Of a stretch of 64,000 bases of DNA, positions 21,750-33,085 are shown in pieces. Source of the stretch: Tenrec ecaudatus (lineage: Eukaryota > Chordata > Mammalia > Afrosoricida > Tenrecidae); contig NC_134537.1 in NCBI RefSeq assembly GCF_050624435.1, positions 11,528,584 through 11,592,583 of the forward strand, given 5' to 3'. Within the stretch, counting starts at the first letter, position 1, and each line of letters opens with the position of its first letter. The notes below the pieces were generated by a model, which made no database searches, was not told the origin of the DNA, and saw only the letters and a list, made by a program, of their open reading frames with translations. The translations under genes were made by a program, and so were the position numbers.

Positions 21750-22745
21750 AGGCTACCAAAAGCAAGACTGGTGCTATTGATCCAAAGAGAGAGAGAGAGG
21801 CTTTAGAGTTAGAAAAAGATCAATGGAACAGACTACAGGAGCCAACAATTACTGGATTCATGACAAATTTGCCTCCACAGTCAGCGGGGGAAAGAGTGTT
21901 TTGCTTTTTTAAATGATGTTTCAGGATGAGTTGGATATTTATAGCAAAGAAAGAAGAATGTTGACCCTTCTATCAGTGCATCCTGGTGGTGTTGTGATTA
22001 AGGGCCAAGCTGTTAACTGCAAGGTTGCTGATTCCGACCCACCAGCCAGTCCTCAGTGGAGAGAGGAGTTGCCTGCTCACATGAAGATTTACAGGTTTGC
22101 AAACCAGTGAAGCCATCCTCTGCCTGATAGAGTCGCTATGTGTTGGAAACCACTTGATGGCAGTGGGGGTGGGCCAAGCACACAGCATTTTAATTTTAAA
22201 TGGATTAGAGGTTCACATGTGAAAAATGAGGTTAACAGGCACATGGAACATATATAGGTGCCTATCTTCATGATTTGGGGATAGGCAAAGGGCAATCCTG
22301 ACGCATTGTATTTTATTAAAGTGGACATGTCGTCATCAAATAGGTGCCCCTAATAAAGTGAGAAGATAATTCAAAAACTTGGAAACCCTATTTACAATTT
22401 GGTATATATTTACAAAGGCTGAAGTACTCCAATCTAGGACTAGTCAAAATTTCTAAAAATTAATAAGTAAAAGATTAATAAAAACACAATCTAATACAAA
22501 AGCTCTAACAGGCACTGCACAAAAGGGAATGCCCACATGACCAGGAAGCCTTTGAAAAGGTACTCATCAAAGACCTGAAAACCCAGATGACAATAAGCCA
22601 TCCCTGCATTCCACGACGGCTCACATGGAAAATGTGGCGTGCTGACAGCAGGGATGTGGCTCACAGGGAATTCTCAACATGATTGACGGAAATGTACAAT
22701 CGGTACAATCACTTTGGGAACTAGTTTGACTACATCTAATGAATC
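21750..22745 (+). mobile_element. L1 ORF2 3' region, interrupted by an AfroSINE
   Basis: Decayed L1 blocks: AAAAAGATCAATGGAACAGA, AAAGTGGACATGTCGTCATC, GAATGCCCACATGACCAGGA, TTTGGGAACTAGTTTGACTA. The frame is broken by many stops. The AfroSINE at 21980-22172 sits inside. Confidence 0.75.
21980..22172 (+). mobile_element. AfroSINE copy inside L1
   Basis: Sense copy: CCTGGTGGTGTTGTGATTAA, AGCTGTTAACTGCAAGGTTG, TAGAGTCGCTATGTGTTGG, ACCACTTGATGGCAGTGG. Confidence 0.9.
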
Positions 22746-22925
22746 TCACTCGATTTCAACATAGACTGACCCTATAGGACAGGTAGAACTGCTCTTGTGG
22801 GCTCCCAGGCTGCCCATCGTGATGAGAGCGAAAGGACTCATCTGCCTCAGTGGCCAGGTTTGAAATACCTATCTGTGGTGATCAGCTCAACGCTGGACCT
22901 GAACCCACTTTGCCATCTTAGCCCT
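22745..22925 (-). mobile_element. AfroSINE copy
   Basis: Antisense copy: CTGACCCTATAGGACAGGTA, GAACTGCTCTTGTGGGC, and a degraded head ending CATCTTAGCCC. Confidence 0.8.
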
Positions 22926-23380
22926 CTCGAACGTTACGATTCAAGAGTCATTTCATCCTTAAACTAACGAGTCCTTTGGACCACCCAAACTAGATGATGT
23001 ATACATTCTATAAAAATGATAGTACAGAAATAGTAAAATCAACAAAAAAATATGCATACGACAGAACATTACACTATGATCAAAACGAGTAGACTGCTTT
23101 TATAAGCCAGTAGCAGAGGAGTGTGCTCTCTGCTAGGTCCTGGCTGCTGAAGCCATGACTGAGTGGAGCCTTCTCCAGCCCTCACAGAGCTGTACCTGCA
23201 GAAAGCCGCTGTGACCATCTTAGGAGCCTGTTATTTCCGGATCCTGTTGCCCTCCTTGTCACCCGTAAGGTGTTTAAGACGGCAGGCTCCATAGCCCTGG
23301 CCTCCCTGCACACTTGAGTCTTTGTGAACTGAGTCACTCTCCCACAGACCCAGGAAGAAAGCAAAGGAAGCAAATACAGG
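22926..23380. other. unassigned intergenic sequence
   Basis: AT-rich to 23100, then mixed composition. No gene was recognised. Confidence 0.4.
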
Positions 23381-23743
23381 GTCATTATGTTTTAAAATGC
23401 TACAGGGCCAATTGGAAGAGAGGCCAGAGGCGCATCTGAAGAGTAAGCCTCACACAGCTGCATGCAATGAGGCAGGAGGATCGCAGGCTGGTAGAGGAAA
23501 AGTCTTGTGGATCCAATGGCAGTGGAAGCATCTCGGCACTGGTAGGGGTCTCCACATGGCTCCTCCAGCTCTACCGAGTATCTCAACAGCAGGAAAGTGA
23601 AGCAGAGAGAGGGAGGCTGACTTTCAGAGAGGCAGTTATCTTGGTAGCCTTCCAATCAAGCTGCAGCCTGATTGACAGGCTAAGTTCTACCCACATGCTC
23701 CTATGGGAGCCGTGTTGGCTCTAAGAAACCTAACTATCACAAC
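23381..23743 (-). mobile_element. ERVL-like LTR fragment
   Basis: Shares CATCTCGGCACTGGTAGGGG and CTCCACATGGCTCCTCCAGC with the LTR at 55038-55542 and ends CTAACTATCACA. The part corresponding to the 3' end of the LTR is missing. Confidence 0.65.
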
Positions 23744-24224
23744 CGCAAACATCCTTTTCTTCCAGATACTTCTTATTTGTTTTTTCAGTAATTTTTATAT
23801 GTTCACTTATGCATCACAGATTGTGGTTCTTTTTTAAAAAATGAAATTAATAATATATATTAAAAAACAAAACAGATGAGTGGCCCACACACGATGAATG
23901 ATAGCCTTGGGAAATGAAAGAAATCACACACAAAGGAATGCATGTTGCCTATTCTCTTACATCCGTTTATAAAAGGAACAATTGGGAAAGGGTTACATTT
24001 AACCTCACTATGTCTGCAGTAATCCACTTTTCAAGGAAACAACTAATGTCTGGTGAGAAAGATCAGAATGATACTCATGGAGTAGCTGGTGTTCACCACC
24101 AATTATTTGTCACCATCCTGGCCTCTATGCCCCTGGCGGTAGTGCTGTTTGGGAATGGGTTGTCTCCGTTGTGTTAATGTGGCAGGATGATGGCAGGAAG
24201 TGTTTTGAGTCCATCTCATTTTAT

Positions 24225-24745
24225 TTTAAAATTAAATTTAAATATATCTTACAGATATTATAACAATCCATAAATCAGTTATGTCAAGCAAACTTGTACA
24301 TATGTTCCTTTCGTAATTTTCAAAACATTATCTTTCTACTTGAGCCCTTATGTTCAGCTCCTCTTTTTTCCCTCCCTCCCACCCTTCCACCCTCGTGAAC
24401 CCTTGATGCATTATATATATATAGATATAGATATAGATATGTATACCATCCCCTGTATCCCTTGTCCACATTTCTGTTAGATAAAAAAAAACCTTTTCAA
24501 TGTGCTTTGGATGAAGGTGTACAGAGTAAATTGGTTTTCCATTCAACACTCCATTTTATTGTTTGTGGTTCTCACACTATAATAGGACTCTCCGAGTTTC
24601 ATCGTCTTCCTATGGTTTCATCCTGTTTTCCCGTCTTCCTGCCTCCTGTACTTTAGCTCTGTCACTGAGTAAATGCTGCCCTTTTGATTGTCCCGGGTTG
24701 ATTCTTCTAAGGAGTTCATTCCACCCTGCTGTTGCTGTTCACCCT
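24225..24745 (-). mobile_element. 5'-truncated L1 copy, diverged
   Basis: Antisense 3'UTR: TATTATAACAATCCATAAAT, CTACTTGAGCCCTTATG, CGTGAACCCTTGATGC. It contains an AT-rich GATATA run at 24410-24440. Confidence 0.75.
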
Positions 24746-24759
24746 ATCAGCCTGTCATG

Positions 24760-24907
24760 TGGCTGAAAGTGGAGCCCAGGATGGGAGTTCAGTTCCAGGT
24801 CTGAAGGTTATCTGAGCCATTTATCTCTTTGCCCTCTAATCAAACCACGACCTTATTAATTCCACATGTTCCTGTTAGCCAGGTTGGCACAATAAACCTA
24901 CTTATCA
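24760..24907 (-). mobile_element. ERVL-like LTR fragment
   Basis: Carries TGAGCCATTTATCTCTTTGC and AGCCAGGTTGGCACAATAAA, the same end as the LTRs at about 55.5 and 63.5 kb. Confidence 0.65.
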
Positions 24908-25129
24908 CAGTGTTTAAGGTTTTCATGGCATGGTTCACAGAGAGTTGGGTAGAAACATATTTGTAGAGTCTACCCAGGATCATAAAATCTGGTCCATTCT
25001 CCCCCTAGGCTCCCTACAACCATTGTTTAGCATCCCTTTCTGATATTTCTCCCCAATCACCCACCACACTCACCAACTGAACTTTCATTGTCTCCTCCAA
25101 AATGTAGATGCTCCCTTCCCCTGGTCTTA

Positions 25130-25310
25130 GCTTGTTGTTTTCTGTTTTGTTTTGCTTTTAATTTGGGCTAGCTGTGGGTGTATCTCATTGTGGTTTGACT
25201 TTGCATCTCCCTGATGGCTAGTGATCGTGAGCATTTTTCCATTTGTTTGTTAGCCTTTTATATTTTTATTGCAGTGGCTCTTGGACAATTCTTTTCTCTT
25301 TTTTTTCCAT
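25130..25310 (-). mobile_element. old L1 3' fragment
   Basis: Antisense L1 block TGTATCTCATTGTGGTTTGA followed by TTGCATCTCCCTGATGGCTA, common to mammalian L1 3' regions. Confidence 0.8.
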
Positions 25311-26290
25311 ATTGAATTGATGTTTATTTCAGGACATGCCATGTCAAAATAAAACAAGAGTTAACCCTTGCCTTTAACAATAAGATTGCTTTCTAAAAGC
25401 GCTTGACAACTCCATCCTGTCTTTGAGCATAAGTTACTAGTATGTGGGCTAGTGAGTATCTGAAAGCATTTCTCTATTCAGATCAGTAATCCAAGTGCTC
25501 TCTGAATATTACAAGGTGACAGTAAGAGGCACGTGGAGGAGGAAGACGAAAGGGAGGGAATACGGTTCCCAGTTCAAGGGCTTTGTTGCAGTGAGGAGAT
25601 GAGGAGGTAGGAAGATAGTTTTGTTATCTTTTCACCTCTGTACTGTGGTAAGTATTGCTTACAACATAAACTTAGCAGGGTTTCTCTGAGCTGATGCTCA
25701 GAACTTTTCTTCCTGCAAACAATGTATTTACAAATATGTTTATTAACTTGCACAGCAACCTCACCACAACTCGTAGAGGTTAAAAAGGTGCACTCCCAGT
25801 ACATGTGTTTGCAGTGTCTCGAGGGAAGTACAGATTGCCATGGTGATCAAGATCTACATATCCAATGTAACGTCCATAACCTGAAAACAGTTATATAAAA
25901 AAGCAGAGAAATAAATATCACCAAAGGAAAAATATTAATTGTAGCTTAAATATAAAACTGAATCACCAGTTAATTTGTCAAACTATACAGATCTAATAAA
26001 AAGCAAAACCAGCCTGAGCAACCCAACATTTTTAAAAGTTAAAAATAAGGCATAAATCTGCATAATATTAATTTTAATTTCCCTTCTCTCCTTCCTCTCA
26101 TCTATGTATGCTTTTTCAGATCTTCCTGTAGGGGTTTATGAAAAAGATGTTTCCTTCTTCAATTTAAAATGTTTTCTTTCATTCTTCAATTTGACCTCAA
26201 ATGTCCTGAGTAAAGTATCTGCTATTCTAGGGAAGTGTAAGGAAATAGAGGAAAGGAGTAGGAGGCAAAGGGCATACATAGAAGCCTAAA
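25311..26290. other. AT-rich intergenic sequence
   Basis: No gene found. Probable decayed repeat sequence, family unclear. Confidence 0.4.
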
Positions 26291-27572
26291 TAAAGACATG
26301 TACATATGTAACTATATTTATGATTATGGGGGAAATAGACCTATGTGCATATATTTATTGGTTCAGTAGTAGGGTAGCAGGTGGACATTGGACCTCCTCG
26401 TGCACACTCCCTCAATACAATAGCATCTTGCTCAGCTAAACGGTCATTCCATGATACTAACTTTCCCGACATGATCGCTGAAGACAGACGTGTGCATAAG
26501 CAAATGTGGTCAAGAAAGCTGATGGTGCCTGGCTATCAAAAAGATATAGTGTCTGGGGTCTTAAAAGCTTGAAGGCAAACAAGCGGCCATCTAGCTCAGA
26601 AGCAACAAAGCCCACAGAAAAGCAGCATACAAGCCTAAGTGAACATGAGGTGTTGAAGGGATCAGGTAGCAGACACCAAAGAACAAAAATCATCATTGTG
26701 TGATCACCTTCCCCACATAAACGCTGAAGACGAATGTGTGCATAAGCAAGTGTGGTGAAGAAGGCTGATGGTACCCGGCTATTGAGAGATATAGCGTCTG
26801 GAGACTCAAAGGCTTGAAAGTAAACAAGCGGCCATCTAGCCCAGAATCAACAAAGCCCACATGGAAGCAGCACACCAACATGTGTGATCATGAAGGGCTG
26901 AGGGGACCAGGTTTCAAGCAACAAAGAAGGGGGAAAAATCATATCATGAATGAGGGGAGTGTATGATGAGGACCCAATGCCCATCTGTAGACAGCTGGAC
27001 ATCCCTTGCAGAGGGGTAGTGGGGAGGCGATGAATCACTCAGGGTTCAGTGTAGCAATAATGAAACTCACAACCTTCCTCTAGTTCTTAAACGCTTCCTC
27101 CACTCTATCTATCATGATCCCAATTCTACCTTGCAAACCTGGTTAGACCAGAAGATGCACAGCAGTACAGATGGGAACTGGAAACACAGGGAATCTAGGA
27201 CAGATGAACCCCTCAGGACCAGCGGTGAGAGTGGCGATACCGGGAGGGAAGGGGGGTAGAAAGGGGGAACCGATTTCGGGGATCTACATATAACCTCCTC
27301 TCTGAGGGATGGGCAACAGGAAAGTGGGTGAAGGGAGACGCCGGGCAGTGTAAGATAAGATAAAATAATAATTTCTAAAGTATTAAGAGTTCATGAGGAA
27401 GGGGAGAACAGGGAGAGGGGGAGGGAAAAAAGCTGATTCCAGGAACCCAAGTGGAAGGTGAATTTTGGGAATGATGAGGGCAACGAATGTATAAGGGTGT
27501 TTTACTCAATGGATGTATGTATGGATTGTGATAAGAGTTGTATGAGTCCCAATAAAATTATTTTTAAAAAGT
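26290..27572 (+). mobile_element. long L1 3'UTR copy with internal tandem duplication
   Basis: About 1.3 kb, ending TGAGTCCCAATAAAATTATT. Two similar blocks of about 230 bases follow each other (about 26470-26695 and 26700-26895). Each runs from a GCTGAAGAC motif through AACAAGCGGCCATCTAGC to CAACAAAGCCCACA. The duplication is a property of the L1 family, since other copies share it. Confidence 0.85.
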
Positions 27573-28835
27573 ATCTGCTATTCTCTGAAGGATTGTTTTG
27601 TTGGTGAGCTTTAGTTAACCATGGTTTCTAATGGTTATAGCAGTTTCGATCAAGGTGCCAAACTAGAATTCTTCCCCTAGTTCTTTTTAAAAGAATTTTA
27701 CCTCATGCGAGGCACATGCACAGTATTTTTCTTTTTAAGAAAGAAAGAAACCCCAAGAGAAATCTGTTGCTCTAAAAGGCTTTTCTTGGTCGAAACAGCT
27801 CCTGAGAACTTTGTGATTTTTCACAATAAAGAATAATATTAAAAACCTATTCTGACGCACTTGTTCACATCTCTCTCCTGGAGTCTAATAGAGCACAAAT
27901 AGAGCACAATGTCTAATAGAGCACAATGTCAAAGGGTCATTTGTTTGGGTTAGAAAGCCGTTTTATGTTCCCCTGCTTGTGAGCCCTCCATATGCTCAGT
28001 AGGACTCGTTTTGAAGATGCATCAGACATTAGAACCTTCTTCAAGCACTGCCCACCATGAGAGTGGAGCTCTGACCTGCAAGGAGGCCTTTGTCATTTCT
28101 CTCAGTGCTCAAGAATTATTTTGGATACTTTGTCCCAAAAGGCCTAAAGAAGGTGGAAATCTTGAAATCGAAGGGTAATCCAGAGAGGCCTGGTCCCACT
28201 GCTGCTTCTGCTCCCGGCTGTCTGCTGTGGGGAAGGGAGGGTGAGAAGAAGGTGTGTGAGAGGAATGGCTCAGGTGAGGAAAGGCAGCGACGGTCAAGTA
28301 GGTGGGCAAGTGCTGTTATGAGCGCCTTGTTCCTCAGCCCTGCCACATGCCACATTCATACTATGAAGATTTCCATCATTTTGAAATACGTTATCATAAC
28401 ATTAAACAAGTTAAGCGAACATATCGAATTTTTAAGGTTATCACTGGAATATGCTGAAAACTTGACTTTTTGTGAAACTCAAATGATGAAGACATGGGCT
28501 TGATTTGTGCTTGTGAAGCTCATAGATCATCTCCACGAGACAGGCAGCAGTGAAGAATTGCAATACATTACTATGGAAGAGAAAAGGTTCAAGCCAATAT
28601 TCGCACTGCACTGCAGTCAATGAAGGAGTAAGGGGGCGGGGGGCGGGCAAAGCAGTGAACTTCTGGAGAAGGCTGAAGATGCCATGGGAGATTAGCGGGA
28701 ACAGCCGCCTTCCCTGACAGGTTGCTCCGGAGGCTTTTCCTGTTTTATTTGGACGATTCTCTATGGGCGAATTTTTTTTTTTAGTATTTAAAAAAAAGTG
28801 GGAGGGGTTGAGTAGTGTTTCTTGGTAAGATAAAG
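27573..28835. other. unassigned intergenic sequence
   Basis: No gene recognised. A short local duplication (GTCTAATAGAGCACAA, twice) lies near 27880-27925. Confidence 0.4.
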
Positions 28836-28837
28836 GA

Positions 28838-29605
28838 ATGGAGATTACACCCCAAAAATGTCTGATTTGTTACGGGGGAGGAGGCCACCTTGAGCAGCTC
28901 TGTTGGCTCTCCATGGCGAGCATCAGAGTGGGAGGTCTGAAACAATCCCACAGGCTCACAGTCTGGGTCCTGCTTCTAAATCCCCAGGGCTGGCCTGCTT
29001 CCGTAGAACGTAGGAGAGCCATGCCCAAAAGGAGAGAGGAGTTGGCCTACACAGGGAGAAGGAGAACTCAGTGTTCTCTGTAGGTGAGAGTGTCGGAGTG
29101 GGAAGTCTGAAAGGATCCCACAGTGCCAAGAGTCTAGGTTCTATGTCTAAGTTCCCAGACTTGACTCCCTTACCTGTGTGCTTGCTGAGCCCCAGGAAGA
29201 GATCTAGGCACGGGACTCAACATCGGGGCCACGTACCACCAGCTCCTATTATTATCTTCTCATTTCCCCCCAACCTCTCCTTCCCTACCCCCAAGAAATG
29301 ATTAATCCAGTGACTGTCTCTATAGATTCACCCCTATCTTGGGTTCCATAGAAAGAAAAACACACAACCCCCCAAACCAACAACAATAACAAAATCAATC
29401 AGGGGAAAAAGCTCAATAAAAAAAGTCAAGCATGGGGGTGTGGTACAGAAGTGGTGGTGGTGGGGTAAAAGGGAGGCATGTCTAGGAATCCGTATAGAAA
29501 AATGATGTTCGGAAACAAATTATTGTAGCAATTGTCCAATTCCACTTGATGTGGTTGAAATATGGAATGATATATGTATTAAATCCCAACTAATAAAGAG
29601 ATAAA
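28838..29605 (+). mobile_element. L1 copy, variant 3'UTR
   Basis: Two related internal blocks (AGTGGGAGGTCTGAAACAAT and AGTGGGAAGTCTGAAAGGAT) and a tail TCCCAACTAATAAAGAGATA. The 3' end resembles the fragment at 32110-32180. Confidence 0.6.
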
Positions 29606-30105
29606 TAAATGAAAACTAGAGCAAATTTGAAATGGGTCAAAGGGGAGATCAAATGATAATGTGTCGCATCCACCCGCTTTTCAATGCGCTCTGTCTCATA
29701 GCAAGGCCATGCACATCCCTGGTCGGTAGCCAGAGGGGATGCCCCCGAAGCTTGATCCACGTGGGGACCCCGAAAATGGATGTGAGGCTTTCACTGCTAT
29801 CCATAGCCTGCAGCCAGCTAACTAGCTGATTTTAAGCTCTACTACCATTTCCTCTTCTGGCTTGGGGTTTTATTATATGAAATCTTGAGATCGCGTAGGC
29901 TGGAAGCCTTCCGTGTGGACTTAGCAGACACCTCATGTAGACGGCTGCTTGTTGGAAGAAAAGACTTTAAGACCCCTGAAGCCATTCTTCCTTCTGGCCA
30001 ACATGGTCTGATTTCTTCCCCACCCTATGCTCTATGCTGATGAGCTGTCAACACCTCAGTAGTTACTCATCAAAGTAGGATGTAGAACATTGTTTCATGA
30101 GACTC
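29606..30105 (-). mobile_element. old L1 3'UTR fragment
   Basis: Antisense blocks GACGGCTGCTTGTTGGAAGA and GACTTTAAGACCCCTGAAGC correspond to internal 3'UTR of the younger copies. Diverged. Confidence 0.5.
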
Positions 30106-31140
30106 CATTATGCCCCTTTCAAATTTTAATTGGAGCCTCTTACGGCTCTTATTATAATCCATACAGCTATCCATCTTGTCAAACACATCTGTACATATGT
30201 TGTCATCGTGTTTTTCTCTGTACTTGAGCCCCGGGCATCAGCTCCTCATCCCCCACCCCACCCCCACTCTCCCTCTCCCATGTCCCTGTGATAATTTATA
30301 AATTCTTCTTCTTTTTTAATGTCTAAAACCAACCTCTGTCTCATTTTCACCCACTTTTCTGCTGTCCGTCCCCCTGGGATGGGGGCCATATGTTGACCAT
30401 TGTGATCAGTTCCCCTTACTCATCGCCCCCGCCTTACCCTCCTGGTATCACTGCTCCCCTTATTGGTCCTGAGGGGTTTATCTATTCTGGATTCCCTGTG
30501 TTGGGAGTTCTTACCTGTACCAGTACACAGGTTCTGGTCTAACCAGCTCTGTAAGCTAGAATTGGGGTCATAGTAGTTGGGGGGATGGGGGAGGGAAAGC
30601 AAGCATGGAAGAACTAGAGGAAGGCTGTGTGTGTCATGCTGACTTTGCCAATCGATCGCAGAGTTCCTCGAGACTCTCCGGTGTGAGCCCCCACACCCAG
30701 GGACTCGTTTCCTCCAGGTGTTTGGTTATGGCCAGGAAGTTTTCATAACTCTACCCCCATGTTCTCTACCATATCCGCGGTTATATTTGGAGCACATACA
30801 TGGTCCCGTTCGCCTTCCCGCCTGCATTCGGTTTGAGAGTCTACGTCTGCGCTCGAAGATCACTGTGGTTGCTCTTCTTCTCCCAGCGTTGTCCTTCATC
30901 TGGATCAAGTTTGCTGACCTTGCCCTGGTTGCCTATTTCCCTTTCCTTCACCCACGTGCATAGGTGTCTGCTCCCTCTTTCTTTCCCTCTCACCTCCGGC
31001 CACCTTCAAAGAATGATTCTTTCTGTGTGTAAGCCTTTTCTTGACTTTTTAGCAGGGGACTCACAAGATTTGTCCTTTTGTGATGGGCTAAGTTCACTCA
31101 GCGTGTCCCCTAGGTTAATCTGTGTTAAGAGATGTTTTGC

Positions 31141-31917
31141 TGTGGGGTACCAGTCCCCACAATTGAACAGGTCCAAGGGGCGGTTGTGTAATTGAGGGGT
31201 TAAATTAAAGAGACATCAGACTAAATAAAGCCTGCAAGCGCTCACCTCCGGGACGGCCATGATCTCAGCAGAGAGAGAGAATATATTTCCAACCAAGGCT
31301 TATATACACTTAGGGGCATGCAAGCCCCCTAATTACAGGTAACCACATGCGTAACAGGAAGGGGTATACAACAGGAGGGGGACGAGCTAGGGGTGGACAT
31401 GCAATAGGAAGGGGAGCCGCTAGGGGCATCCATGTGACAAGATGGGCGGACTTCAGAGTCAAGACGGCAGCCTAACCTTGGTCCTCCCTGAGTTGACTTG
31501 GCCTTGTCTTTGGGCTTTCCTTCAGGGGAACAATCCATTTTTCTTATCAGAAGGGAGTGGGGCAGACGATGGGGTCTAATTGCTCTAGACCAGGCGTCCT
31601 CAAAGTACAGCCAGGTGTTTCTGCCCCATTTTGTTTTTTACTTCAAAATAAGATTTGTGCAGGGCGCATAGGAATTTATTCATAATTTAAAAATTATCCC
31701 AGCCCTCCAAGGGTCTGAGGAACAGTGAACTAGCCCCATGTCTAAAAGGTTTGAGGACCCCTGCTCTAGATGGCTGATAAGCCTCAGGGAGATAGCCTTT
31801 AGGCAGTTGACCTGCAAGTGTATGGTCACTGCTCATGTATTAACAAGTAGCCTCTTAGGTTTGGTATATAATAAGGGGTGGGGGACAACCTGGGGAATAA
31901 CCTTTCTGTTTCCCACA
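31141..31917 (-). mobile_element. class II (ERVK-like) solo LTR containing a hAT MITE
   Basis: On the minus strand it runs from TGTGGGAAACAG to GGTACCCCACA. The six-base duplication TTTTGC lies at 31135-31140 and 31918-31923. TATA-like TATATAAGCC and AATAAAG-like sequence are present. No internal genes; same family as 16897-17756. Confidence 0.9.
31591..31763 (-). mobile_element. hAT-superfamily MITE
   Basis: A 173-base copy of the element at 17447, opposite orientation. Termini CAGGCGTCCTCAAAGT and GGTTTGAGGACCCCTG. Eight-base duplication CTCTAGAC / CTCTAGAT (31583-31590, 31764-31771; one mismatch). Confidence 0.9.
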
Positions 31918-32110
31918 TTTTGCTGATTCGAGTCTTTTTCACCACTGCATAGTATTCCCAAGGCTGTACCCAAGTTTGTTTAGCCGTTCCGCCCTTGCGT
32001 CTATCACGATGCTGCAATGAGCCTGGGTGTGCCTATCTTTGCTTTGCCACGGTCTTATTCCTCTAGGATGTGCACCTGCCAGGAGGATGGCTCCATCACA
32101 GACACTGTAC

Positions 32111-32180
32111 AGCTCTGCTGGGCGTACTTGAACTATGGATGATATGATACATGTATTAATTCCCAATTAAGTTTTAAAAG
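32111..32180 (+). mobile_element. L1 3' tail fragment, variant subfamily
   Basis: Contains GATATGATACATGTATTAAT followed by TCCCAATTAAG and an A-rich end, like the tail at about 29.6 kb. Confidence 0.5.
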
Positions 32181-33085
32181 GAAATAAATAACATAATGAA
32201 GGACTGTGCCGTTTTCCACAGAGGCTGTAACCCCCTACAGTCCCAACAGCAGTGGGTAAAGGTTCCAATTTCTCTACAGGTTCAATAGCATTTAGCGGCA
32301 TACACCCCCTTCCAAGGATCGCCTGCCAGACCAAGCCAGGCAGGATGCTTAGTAATGTTTATTATCGGTTTCAATCATGGAATAATGTGAGGGGCCTTAA
32401 AAAAAGCTGGTGGGAACATTCTTTTTATATTTAATTCCATTTTTCTTCCACCAATTTTTTGAGGTCTCCTCCTATGGGACAGATACATTGAAAATTGCTT
32501 ACGTGTAATATTTCTTACATTCTATGTGTACTCAACAACATCGTTTTACATTGAACGACAGCGTTGTTCATCCCGTTAGTAACTCAGCAGAAGTTTTTCT
32601 CCCCCTCTTCGCCTTTGGTCCTTACTTTGTTTTTGAAATGGCTGTTGATGCAGCTGACAGAGGCGTTGCCCCATACGATCAATCGCTGAAAGACCAGAAA
32701 GGCTATAAAGCGGCCACGGTCACGGAAAGAGCGGCAGGGAAGCACAGCGAGGCAGAGGAAGCCCCGCGGGTTGCACGGTCGCTGGAACTGGACCATTGTG
32801 ACAGCCGGGTCGTAGCATCGGGAAGTTCAACGTGTGAATCTGCACAGAGTTTCAGTCTTGCGGGTGTATCGGTGCCTGGAAGCTGGGCTTAAGAAAAAAA
32901 TGCCTTTGTTGTTCAAACTCGAGCAATATTTTACAATCGGTGGCTTCGTTAAACACCGCCTGGTGGCCCTGAAGCCAAGATGGAAGCAGTCCCCTCCCTG
33001 CAGCCACAGAGGGACAGAGGGAAGGGTGGTCTCAACAGAGCGGTGGTGGTGGCCGTGAGGTCCCAGCTTGCCTGGGAGCTCCTCC
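32181..33085. other. CCR8 3' flank / probable 3'UTR, with CpG-rich patch
   Basis: Sequence downstream of the CCR8 stop. Roughly the first few hundred bases are presumably 3'UTR, but no canonical AATAAA on the minus strand was found close by. A CpG-rich patch lies at 32640-32830, with an open plus-strand frame (32524-32892) that matches nothing I recognise. Confidence 0.45.

Larger units (their letters stand above)
30110..32110 (-). mobile_element. long L1 copy interrupted by a class II LTR
   Basis: Antisense L1 from its 3' end at about 30110 upstream through the 3'UTR into sequence typical of the L1 ORF2/3'UTR junction (TTTGTGATGGGCTAAGTTCA near 31077; CTGCATAGTATTCCCAAG near 31946). It is split at 31140/31918 by a solo LTR. 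It shows that the abundant 3'UTR family belongs to L1. Confidence 0.75.

Noticed and set aside
32524-32892. 122-codon plus-strand frame in the CpG-rich patch
   Set aside because: No recognised protein similarity. Kept as a finding about composition rather than a gene.
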